Assembly (NCBI RefSeq): GCF_007922615.2
Contig: NZ_CP042301.2
Coordinates: forward strand, 1,302,001 to 1,366,000
DNA: 64,000 bases
From: Nitratireductor mangrovi
Lineage (GTDB): Bacteria; Pseudomonadota; Alphaproteobacteria; Rhizobiales; Rhizobiaceae
Direction of reading: 5' to 3'
A model generated the notes under the pieces. That model saw only the letters and a list, made by a program, of their open reading frames with translations. It made no database searches and was not told where the DNA came from. A program made the position numbers and the translations under genes. Each line of letters begins with the position of its first letter. Position 1 is the first letter of the stretch. Of this stretch, positions 8,566-16,000 are shown one piece after another.

Positions 8566-11500
8566 ATGTCCGCACTCGATACGCTGCGCCAGACCATTCG
8601 CGCCAACTATCTTCCTGACGAGGCCAAGACCGTCGACCGCCTGGTCGGCGAGGCCGACCTTTCCGAAGCCGAGCGCGCCGCCATCTCCAACGACGCTGCC
8701 GAACTGGTGCGTGCGGTGCGCGGCGCGGCCGATCTTCATCTGATGGAGGTTTTTCTTTCCGAATACGGGCTGTCGACGCAGGAGGGGGTAGCGCTGATGT
8801 GCCTGGCGGAGGCGCTTTTGCGGGTGCCGGACGCCGAAACGGTCGACGACCTGATCCGCGACAAGATCGCGCCGCATGACTGGTCGGCGCATTCGGGCGA
8901 ATCGAGCTCGATCTTCGTCAACGCCTCGACCTGGGCGCTGATGCTGACCGGCCGCGTGCTCGACGAGGGCGAGGGTGGCATCGAGCGGACGCTGCGCGGC
9001 ATGGTGCGTCGCCTCGGAGAGCCGGTGATCCGCACCGCCGTCTCGGCGGCGATGCGCGAAATGGGCGAGCAGTTCGTGCTCGGCCGCACCATTGCCGAAG
9101 CCGTCAAGCGCGGACGCGGCTACAGCCAGAAAGGCTATCTCTATTCCTACGACATGCTGGGCGAGGCGGCCCGAACCGAGGCCGACGCCAAGCGCTATCA
9201 CCGGGCCTATGCCGACGCCATCGCCGCCCTTGCCGGCGGCTCGGCGGGCGACGACATCCGCCGCAATCCCGGCATCTCGGTCAAGCTGTCGGCGCTGCAC
9301 CCGCGGTACGAATTCGCGCAGCGCGAGACGATGCTGCCGGTGATGGCGGAGCGGCTGCTGTCGCTTGCGGTCGCGGCACGGGAGGCGCGGATGGGCCTCA
9401 ACATCGACGCCGAGGAAGCCGACCGGCTCGACCTGTCGCTCGACGTCATCGAAAAGGTGCTTGCCGATCCCCAACTGGCCGGCTGGGACGGCTTTGGCGT
9501 CGTCGTCCAGGCCTACGGGCCGCGCGCGGCCTTCGTGCTCGACTGGCTGCATGCGCTCGCCGAGCGCCTCGATCGCAAGATCATGGTGCGGCTGGTCAAG
9601 GGCGCCTATTGGGACACCGAGATCAAGCGCGCCCAGGTGATGGGGCTTTCCGGCTATCCGGTCTTCACCCGCAAGGCCAACACCGACATTTCCTACATCG
9701 CCTGCGCGCGCAAGCTGCTCGCCATGACCGACCGCATCTATCCGCAATTCGCCACCCACAATGCGCATACGGTGGCGGCGATCCTGGCCATGGCCGACGA
9801 CAGGGAAGCGTTTGAATTCCAGCGCTTGCACGGCATGGGCGATGCGTTGCATGAGGCGGTGCGCAAGCGCGAGGGCACACGCTGCCGCATCTACGCGCCG
9901 GTCGGGGCGCATTCCGACCTGCTCGCCTATCTGGTGCGGCGGCTGCTCGAGAACGGCGCCAACTCCTCCTTCGTGCACCAGATCGTCGACGAGGATGTGA
10001 GCCCGCAGGAGATCGCCCGCGACCCGTTCGAAACCGTGGCGCGGCAGGGGCCGGCGCACAATCCGGCCATTCCGATGCCTGCCGCGATCTATGGCCGCGA
10101 CAGGCTGAACGCGAAGGGCTGGGACCTGACCGACCCGGAGACTTTCGCGGCGATCGAGCGCCAGCGCGCCGCTTTCGAAGAGGGCGAGATCTGGACCGCA
10201 AAGCCGCTGACGCCGGCGACCGGCAACGGCACGGCACGCGCCGTCACCAACCCGGCGCGTCCGGACGAGCGCGTCGGCACGGTGGTCGAGGCCAATGCCG
10301 AGTTCGTCGCCGGCGCGGTGCCGGCCGCCGCAAGCGCGCAGCCGGCATGGGCCGCACGCCCGGTGGCCGAGCGCGCGGCGATCCTGGTGAGGGCGGCGGA
10401 GCTCTACGAGGAAAATGCCGTCGAACTCTTCGCGCTCTGCACCCGCGAGGCCGGCAAGACGCTCGCCGACGGTGTGGCCGAATTGCGCGAGGCCGTCGAT
10501 TTCCTGCGCTATTATGCGCGCGAGGCCGCGTCGGCGGAGGCCGGCACCGAGGCGCGCGGCGTGATCGCCTGCATCTCGCCCTGGAATTTTCCGCTGGCGA
10601 TCTTCACCGGCCAGGTGGCGGCGGGGCTTGTGACCGGCAACGCCGTCATCGCCAAGCCGGCCGAGCAGACGCCGCTGATCGCGGCGCGCGCGGTAGCGCT
10701 GCTGCACGAGGCCGGCGTGCCGGCCGACATCCTGCAACTGCTGCCCGGCGACGGGCCGTCGGTCGGCGCGCCGCTGGTCGCCCATCCAGACATCGCCGGC
10801 GTCTGCTTCACCGGCTCGACCGAGGTGGCGCGCATCATCGAGCGCCAGCTTGCCGAGACCGCCGCGCCCGACGCGATGCTGATCGCGGAGACCGGCGGGC
10901 TCAACGCCATGGTGGTCGATTCAACGGCGCTGCCGGAGCAGGCGGTGCGCGACATCCTCGCCTCGGCCTTTCAGAGCGCCGGCCAGCGCTGCTCGGCGCT
11001 GCGCTGCCTCTATGTGCAGAAGGATGTCGAGCGCAAGGTGATGGAGATGCTGCGCGGCGCGATGGAGGCGATGGTGGTCGGCGACCCGCGCGACATCGCC
11101 TCCGATGTCGGACCGCTGATCGACGCCGAGGCCCAGGAGGCGATTTCCGCCTATTGCGCGGACATGGACGCCAAGGGCCGGCTCGTCGCAAGGCTGGCGG
11201 CGCCGGACGAGGGGCGGTTCGTGGCGCCGCACATCTTCAAGGTGTCGGGCATAGGCGACCTCGAAAGGGAGGTGTTCGGCCCGGTGCTGCACGTCGCCAG
11301 CTTCGAGGCCGACGAGATCGACCGCGTCATCGCCGCCGTCAACATGAAGGGCTATGGCCTGACCTTCGGGCTGCACACGCGGATCGAGGAGCGCGTGCAG
11401 CGCTTCGTCGACGGCATCCATGCCGGCAATCTCTACGTCAACCGCAACCAGGTCGGCGCCGTGGTCGGCGCGCAGCCCTTCGGCGGCGAGGGGCTTTCGG

Positions 11501-12177
11501 GCACCGGACCCAAGGCCGGCGGCCCGCATTATCTGAGGCGGTTCCGCAAGGCGGATGCGCCGCGTCCGGAGATGCCGGCCGGCGAACCGGTGATCCCGAC
11601 CACGATCGCCGAGCATTTTCCGGACAACCAGCGCTCCGGCTGGGCGGCGCGCGGCGACCGCATCGCGGTGCTGCGCAAGCACCTGCGCGGCAAGGCGCCG
11701 GCCGCCATGGCGGCGGCCGCGAGCCTCGACCTCGGCCCCTACGACCTCTCAGGCCCGACCGGCGAGGCCAACACGCTGATGCTGCCGGCGCGCGGCCGCG
11801 TGCTCTGCCTTGGCCCGGACGCCGACACGCTTTTGGCGCAGGCCGTGCAGGCGCTCGCCGCAGGCAACGCGGTGCTGGCGGTAGCACCGGGCGCGCCCGC
11901 GGCATTGCAGCCGCTGCTCGCCAAGGGCATGCCGGTCAACGCCATCGACGGAGGGGTCGATCCGGAGGTCCTGTCCCAGATCGCGGTCGACGTCGTCGCA
12001 TCGGCGGCCGCCGACGGCGAACTGCGCCGCCAGCGCCAGGCGCTGGCAAAGCGCAGCGGACCGATCGTGCCGATCGTTTCGGAGGTGATCTATCCGGCGG
12101 CCTACGCGCATGAGCGTGCGGTCTGCGTCGACACCACGGCGGCCGGCGGCAATGCCAGCCTGCTGGCGGCGGCGTAA
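8566..12177 (+). CDS. putA: bifunctional proline dehydrogenase / glutamate-semialdehyde dehydrogenase
   Basis: 1203 residues. Converts proline to glutamate in two linked steps, FAD-dependent then NAD-dependent. The proline dehydrogenase barrel covers about 70-470 (KLSALHPRYE, later the FATHNAHTVA region). The aldehyde dehydrogenase half covers about 550-1000, with ISPWNFPLAIFTG, Glu775 in AETGG and nucleophile Cys809 in SAGQRCSALR. A further 200-residue C-terminal domain makes it the long non-regulatory type; there is no N-terminal ribbon-helix-helix. AGGAGG sits 8 bases before the ATG. Confidence 0.97.
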   Translation: MSALDTLRQTIRANYLPDEAKTVDRLVGEADLSEAERAAISNDAAELVRAVRGAADLHLMEVFLSEYGLSTQEGVALMCLAEALLRVPDAETVDDLIRDKIAPHDWSAHSGESSSIFVNASTWALMLTGRVLDEGEGGIERTLRGMVRRLGEPVIRTAVSAAMREMGEQFVLGRTIAEAVKRGRGYSQKGYLYSYDMLGEAARTEADAKRYHRAYADAIAALAGGSAGDDIRRNPGISVKLSALHPRYEFAQRETMLPVMAERLLSLAVAAREARMGLNIDAEEADRLDLSLDVIEKVLADPQLAGWDGFGVVVQAYGPRAAFVLDWLHALAERLDRKIMVRLVKGAYWDTEIKRAQVMGLSGYPVFTRKANTDISYIACARKLLAMTDRIYPQFATHNAHTVAAILAMADDREAFEFQRLHGMGDALHEAVRKREGTRCRIYAPVGAHSDLLAYLVRRLLENGANSSFVHQIVDEDVSPQEIARDPFETVARQGPAHNPAIPMPAAIYGRDRLNAKGWDLTDPETFAAIERQRAAFEEGEIWTAKPLTPATGNGTARAVTNPARPDERVGTVVEANAEFVAGAVPAAASAQPAWAARPVAERAAILVRAAELYEENAVELFALCTREAGKTLADGVAELREAVDFLRYYAREAASAEAGTEARGVIACISPWNFPLAIFTGQVAAGLVTGNAVIAKPAEQTPLIAARAVALLHEAGVPADILQLLPGDGPSVGAPLVAHPDIAGVCFTGSTEVARIIERQLAETAAPDAMLIAETGGLNAMVVDSTALPEQAVRDILASAFQSAGQRCSALRCLYVQKDVERKVMEMLRGAMEAMVVGDPRDIASDVGPLIDAEAQEAISAYCADMDAKGRLVARLAAPDEGRFVAPHIFKVSGIGDLEREVFGPVLHVASFEADEIDRVIAAVNMKGYGLTFGLHTRIEERVQRFVDGIHAGNLYVNRNQVGAVVGAQPFGGEGLSGTGPKAGGPHYLRRFRKADAPRPEMPAGEPVIPTTIAEHFPDNQRSGWAARGDRIAVLRKHLRGKAPAAMAAAASLDLGPYDLSGPTGEANTLMLPARGRVLCLGPDADTLLAQAVQALAAGNAVLAVAPGAPAALQPLLAKGMPVNAIDGGVDPEVLSQIAVDVVASAAADGELRRQRQALAKRSGPIVPIVSEVIYPAAYAHERAVCVDTTAAGGNASLLAAA

Positions 12178-12193
12178 GGGCTAGTCCGGATCT

Positions 12194-12508
12194 CTAAGCT
12201 CCCTCGACCGCCGAAAAGCCCTCGAAATGGGGATGGCCGAGATAGAGCGGCTTGTTGCTGCCGGCGTTCCTGTGCGCGGCGCGGAACTGTTCCGACCTTG
12301 TCCAGGCGACGAAATCCTCGTGGTTCGCCCACACGGTATGCGAGGCGTAGAGCGTGTAACCTTCTTCCTCGTTGGCCGGTCCGCGCAGGAGATGAAAGGT
12401 TTCAAAACCCTTCATCTCGGCGAGGCTGGAATCGCGGCCTTTCCAGACTTCCTCGAAGGCCTGTTCCGAGCCGGTTTTCACCTTGAAGCGGTTCATGGCG
12501 ATATACAT
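12194..12508 (-). CDS. hmuQ: heme-degrading monooxygenase HmuQ
   Basis: 104 residues of the dimeric alpha/beta-barrel (ABM/IsdG-like) fold. It starts MYIAMNRFKVKTGSE and contains FEEVWKGRDSSL, TLYASHTVWA and FRAAHRNAGSNKPLYLGHPHFEGF, all very like rhizobial HmuQ, which opens heme to release iron. The ATG at 12508 follows AAAGGATCAAGGACC. It is the last gene of the minus-strand hmuR-exbBD-tonB run, which fits a role in using imported heme in the cytoplasm. Confidence 0.88.
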   Translation of the reverse strand: MYIAMNRFKVKTGSEQAFEEVWKGRDSSLAEMKGFETFHLLRGPANEEEGYTLYASHTVWANHEDFVAWTRSEQFRAAHRNAGSNKPLYLGHPHFEGFSAVEGA

Positions 12509-12522
12509 GGTCCTTGATCCTT

Positions 12523-12792
12523 TCAGCGCGTTGCGCGCGATCTTGAAGATTGAGGAGCGGGAACGGAAGAGGGCCCCTTGAAGGCGACGACGCCCTCGGG
12601 CAGTTCCCCCGGGCACGTGCCGAGCGGGTTGGGGCCGGCCTGGACGGCATGGTCGCCGGCAAAGGCCGCCATGTCGATGACGCCGGCGCGCTGCGCCTCG
12701 AGGCGCTCGGCCAGCAGTTCGCGCAGGCGCGGATGCAGCCCTTCGCCGGTCCGGTCCGCCGCAAGGCGGTCAAGTGCCATCATGCCGATCAT
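12523..12792 (-). CDS. unknown 89-residue protein between tonB and hmuQ
   Basis: Starts MIGMMALDRLAADRTGEG after AAAGGA. An N-terminal helical part (LRELLAERLEAQRAG) is followed by a loop with AGPNPLGTCPGELPEGVVAF and a Ser/Pro/Arg tail. No signal peptide or membrane span. I do not recognise it. Its gaps of 23 and 14 bases to tonB and hmuQ place it in the heme operon, so a cytoplasmic role with heme or with HmuQ is a guess from position. Confidence 0.6.
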   Translation of the reverse strand: MIGMMALDRLAADRTGEGLHPRLRELLAERLEAQRAGVIDMAAFAGDHAVQAGPNPLGTCPGELPEGVVAFKGPSSVPAPQSSRSRATR

Positions 12793-12815
12793 GAAAATCG
12801 TCCTTTGCTGGGCGG

Positions 12816-14057
12816 TCAGCGGGCGAGGCCGAGCGGAACCGAAAAGTTCCACGACGAGCGGCCGGCGCCGGCCGGGATGGGAGGGAAGGGGGCGGCACGG
12901 CGCACCGAGGCGAGCGCGGCCTTGTCGAGTTCGGCCGAGCCGGAGCTCTGGATGATGCGAACCGAGCCGAGACCGCCGCTGCTGGTGACCACGAAGCGGA
13001 CGTGGACGTCGCGCTTGGCGCCGCGCCGCGCGGAGCGCGACACGCCGCGCAGCGCGCGCCGCAGCTTGCGCGCCACCTTGCCGGGATAGTTGGAGACGTC
13101 GGCATTGCCCGCCGTGCCGCTCTTGCGGCTGCCGCTGCCCTGGGCCGCAGCGCGGCCGCGCTCGCTGCCGTCGGCCTGGCCGCGGCGCGTGCTGTTGCGG
13201 CTCTTGCCGCCCTGTCCCGCCGACTGCTTCTGGCGCGCCCGCTCTCGCGGCTTTTCCGCCTTTTCGCGGCGCGGCGCGCTGCGTTCGGTCTTTTTCGGCC
13301 GGACCGGTTCGGGCCGCACGATCGCCTCGCGCACCTCGGGCGGTTCGGGCCGCGCGGTCGGGACCGGCACGTCCTCGGGAATGGGGATTTCGTCCACCGG
13401 TTCGATCGCTGGCGTCGCCTCGATCGCTTCAACGGCCTCGACGACCGGCGAGATCACCGCGCGCGCCGTCTCGACCGGCTTCGCGGCTTCGGGATCCGCC
13501 GTCGCCGCATTCGGATTTTCAACGACTTCGGCGGGCTCGGTCTCGACGTTCGCCGTAGCGGCTTCGGGTTTGACCGGTTCGGCTTGCTGCGGTTCGGCTG
13601 GCGCCGGTATCAACACCTGGGCCGGCGCCGCGGGCGCGGCTTCGAGCGGTTCCCCGACCTCGGCTGCCAATGCGGGCGGTGCGTCTGCGGGCGCGGGGGC
13701 CGGCGCGGCGGTCGCGGGCCCGGCGATTTCGGCCTGGGGGGTCTCCACCGCCTGCGCAGTGGTCGGCTCGGGCGTCTCGACCGGTTCGGCGATCTCCTCG
13801 ACCGGCTGCATCGTTTCGGCCGTGTCAGGCTCCACCTTCTCGGGTGGTGTCCGCTCGGGCTCGATGACCTCGGCCCGCTCGACCGGTTCGCCGGCGGCAA
13901 AGGTTTCCTCGAACGAGCCGAGCAGGGCGACCTCCATCGCGGCCGAGCCCGTCATCTGGATGTCTTCGTCCGGGTTGCGCAGGAGATAGCCCGCCGCACC
14001 GGCATGGAAGATGCCGGAGGCGAGGATGGCGAGCGCCCATTTGCCGCCCGGTCTCAT
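12816..14057 (-). CDS. tonB: TonB energy-transducing protein
   Basis: 413 residues, longer than the E. coli protein. One N-terminal membrane helix (about 7-25, WALAILASGIFHAGAAGYLL), a very long periplasmic linker rich in Pro, Glu, Ala and Val (about 60-240), a basic Ser/Gly-rich stretch (about 245-320) and the C-terminal TonB domain (about 325-413: VHVRFVVTSSGGLGSVRIIQSSGSAELDKAAL). It transfers proton-motive energy from ExbB/ExbD to HmuR. The ATG overlaps the stop of the second exbD as ATGA. Confidence 0.93.
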   Translation of the reverse strand: MRPGGKWALAILASGIFHAGAAGYLLRNPDEDIQMTGSAAMEVALLGSFEETFAAGEPVERAEVIEPERTPPEKVEPDTAETMQPVEEIAEPVETPEPTTAQAVETPQAEIAGPATAAPAPAPADAPPALAAEVGEPLEAAPAAPAQVLIPAPAEPQQAEPVKPEAATANVETEPAEVVENPNAATADPEAAKPVETARAVISPVVEAVEAIEATPAIEPVDEIPIPEDVPVPTARPEPPEVREAIVRPEPVRPKKTERSAPRREKAEKPRERARQKQSAGQGGKSRNSTRRGQADGSERGRAAAQGSGSRKSGTAGNADVSNYPGKVARKLRRALRGVSRSARRGAKRDVHVRFVVTSSGGLGSVRIIQSSGSAELDKAALASVRRAAPFPPIPAGAGRSSWNFSVPLGLAR

Positions 14058-14452
14058 GGCGCCTCGCGTTCGGTCACGACAGCGATGCGGGTCGCGCCGG
14101 CATCGCGCAACGCGGCCACGATCTCGACCAGCTGCAGGGCCGGCAAGTCGCGGTCGGCGGCGAGCTTGACGACGCGCTCGGCGCCATTGTCGCTTGCGGC
14201 AAGGCCGTCGACATAGGCCGCCGCCGTGGTCTCGACGCCGGCCGCCTTCAGCGCCCCGTCGCTGGTGACGAACAATGCATGCGGCGGCTCGGCGCGGTCG
14301 GACTCGGCGGTGGTGATCAGCGCCACGTCGCGCTCCATCGGCGGCGTCAGCGTGCCGGCGATCAGGAAGAAGATCAGCATCAGAAAGACGATGTTGATCA
14401 GCGTGATGGTCGATTCCTGGCGGGTGCGGGCGAGCGGACGCGGCAGTCTCAT
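14054..14452 (-). CDS. exbD: ExbD-like protein lacking the membrane Asp
   Basis: 132 residues: short basic N-terminus, one membrane helix (about 16-36, TITLINIVFLMLIFFLIAG) and a periplasmic domain. Where ExbD proteins carry the essential membrane Asp (Asp20 in the neighbouring copy), this one has Asn20. It is the second of two tandem exbD genes and starts 4 bases after the first, with GAGGTAA before the ATG. It probably pairs with the other copy in one ExbBD complex. Confidence 0.87.
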   Translation of the reverse strand: MRLPRPLARTRQESTITLINIVFLMLIFFLIAGTLTPPMERDVALITTAESDRAEPPHALFVTSDGALKAAGVETTAAAYVDGLAASDNGAERVVKLAADRDLPALQLVEIVAALRDAGATRIAVVTEREAP

Positions 14453-14456
14453 CGCG

Positions 14457-14840
14457 TTACCTCGCCACCGAGAGGGAAAGCGCGGTGTCGCGCCGGATGG
14501 CCTCGATCGCCGAGACCAGGTCCTGCGAGGTGATTTCGCCACGCACCAGGATCACGGCGGTCCTGGCGCCGGCCGTCTCCAGACGCGTAAGTTCCGCCGT
14601 TGCGTCCGTCGCGGCAAAGCCGGCGCCGTTGATAAGCCAGTCCTCGCCGGCAAGCCGGATGATCACGTCTGGCGCCGGGCCGGCCGCATCGGCGCCGGCC
14701 CGGCCGCCGGTGATCTCGACCTCGGAGAACCGGGTAAAGGTAGACGACAGCATGAAGAACAGCAAAAGCAGGAAAATGACGTCGATCAGCGAGGTGACGG
14801 AGACCGGCCGCCGGCGGCGTGCGACCGCTTCAATGCGCAT
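14457..14840 (-). CDS. exbD: ExbD with conserved membrane Asp
   Basis: 127 residues. Basic N-terminus, one membrane helix with the canonical SLIDVIFLLLLFFMLS (Asp20 is the expected proton-carrying residue), then a periplasmic domain. The ATG at 14840 overlaps the end of exbB by 11 bases. It works with ExbB to energise TonB. Confidence 0.92.
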   Translation of the reverse strand: MRIEAVARRRRPVSVTSLIDVIFLLLLFFMLSSTFTRFSEVEITGGRAGADAAGPAPDVIIRLAGEDWLINGAGFAATDATAELTRLETAGARTAVILVRGEITSQDLVSAIEAIRRDTALSLSVAR

Positions 14841-15543
14841 GGCTCCGTTCCCCGGTAAAGGTGACGCCGACATCGTGCTCCCCGGCAGGCAGACCGGCGC
14901 GCGCCGCTCCCAGCGCCTGCTGCGAGAGGAAGGAGGTGGTGACAGTCTCTATCGCGACGCGCTCGTTCTCGACCCGGGTCTCGAACCAGGTCAGCACCAG
15001 CGAAACCGGCATGGCGACAGCAAGCCCAGCCGCTGTTGTCAGGAGCGCGACCCAGATGCCGCCGGCAAGGATCGACGGGTCGACCGCGCTGCCGGCGTCC
15101 TGAAGCTTCTGGAACGCCTCGATCATGCCGAGCACGGTGCCGAACAGTCCGAGCAGCGGCGCGATCTGGGCGATGGCGTCGAGGGCCCGGAAGCCGCGCT
15201 GCAGATCGTGCAGGCGCCCGACGGCCACCCGGCCGACCTCGTCCTCGACCACCTCCTTGGCGCCCCCGCGCGCGACAGACAGGCGCATGGCGGTGGCAAG
15301 TGCGGCGCCGACCGGCGAGGGATCGGCTTCGGCGGTGTGGCGCGCGTCGCCATGGCTGCCGTGAATCCACTGGTGCAGTGCCCGATTGGCGGGCCCGTGA
15401 AAGCCCACGCGCTCGCGCCAGAACTGCACCAGCTTGATGAGGATCAGCGCCAGCGCGAAGACGGAAAGCACCAGCAGGATCGCCACCACCGGCCCGCCGA
15501 GCGCAATGAAGGACCGCATGCTGTCGAGAATGGTCATGTCCAT
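14830..15543 (-). CDS. exbB: ExbB/MotA/TolQ-family proton channel
   Basis: 237 residues. N-terminal membrane segment GGPVVAILLVLSVFALALILIK, a cytoplasmic loop, then two close helices containing LLGLFGTVLGMIEAF and GGIWVALLTTAAGLAVAMPVSLVLTWF, the signature of this family. It starts 4 bases after the upstream exported-protein gene and overlaps exbD. Energises TonB for heme uptake. Confidence 0.94.
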   Translation of the reverse strand: MDMTILDSMRSFIALGGPVVAILLVLSVFALALILIKLVQFWRERVGFHGPANRALHQWIHGSHGDARHTAEADPSPVGAALATAMRLSVARGGAKEVVEDEVGRVAVGRLHDLQRGFRALDAIAQIAPLLGLFGTVLGMIEAFQKLQDAGSAVDPSILAGGIWVALLTTAAGLAVAMPVSLVLTWFETRVENERVAIETVTTSFLSQQALGAARAGLPAGEHDVGVTFTGERSHAH

Positions 15544-15547
15544 GAGA

Positions 15548-16000
15548 TCAGCTTCCGAATTCGACGACGGTCCTGGTCGAGGCCTTCAGCATGCCGATGC
15601 AGGCGCCGGCATCGATGCCGGCTCCGCTGCATTCGGTGGCGTCGTTGACCAGCACCCGGACGAGGCCTGCGCAGTCGACGCCCGGAAGGTCGAACTGGCG
15701 CACCTTGGTCTTGCCGTCGGGCAGTTCCTTGAAGTCCAGGGTGACCAGTCGGCTGACCAGGCCGGCCTTGTCGAACAGCACGATCTCGAAACCTGCCTTG
15801 TCGAGCGGTGCGCCGAGGCCGTTGGCGATCACGAAGGTGAAGCGGCAGCCGGCGTCGGTCGCGTCGAGGCCGTTCAGTTCGAGGGAAAGCGAGGGGACCG
15901 GCTCGGCTTCCCCACCGAAGGCCGGCCCGCTCGCCACGGGCGATGCCGCAAGGGTCGCGGCCAGAAGACGGCTTGCAGACATCGCCAGTTTTTTCATCAT
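15548..16000 (-). CDS. exported protein of the heme locus, unknown function
   Basis: 150 residues. Signal peptide about 1-29 (MMKKLAMSASRLLAATLAASPVASG type, with an Ala-rich end). The mature part has three to four cysteines (DAGCRFTF, GVDCAG, TECSGAG, GACIGML) and a beta-rich pattern such as SLSLELNGLDATDAGC and FEIVLFDKAGLVSRLVTLDF. I know similar unnamed proteins beside exbB and the heme receptor in other Rhizobiales but no function. It is coupled to hmuR by an ATGATG overlap, so a periplasmic role in heme transfer is inferred. Confidence 0.75.
   Translation of the reverse strand: MMKKLAMSASRLLAATLAASPVASGPAFGGEAEPVPSLSLELNGLDATDAGCRFTFVIANGLGAPLDKAGFEIVLFDKAGLVSRLVTLDFKELPDGKTKVRQFDLPGVDCAGLVRVLVNDATECSGAGIDAGACIGMLKASTRTVVEFGS

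Noticed and set aside
8551..10785. A 744-codon minus-strand frame opposite putA
   Set aside because: Composition is the reverse shadow of PutA, with Arg/Gly/His-rich text and no recognisable domain.
13002..14216. Plus-strand frame rich in Arg, Gly and Phe opposite tonB
   Set aside because: The repeats arise from the Pro/Glu/Ala-rich linker of TonB read backwards.
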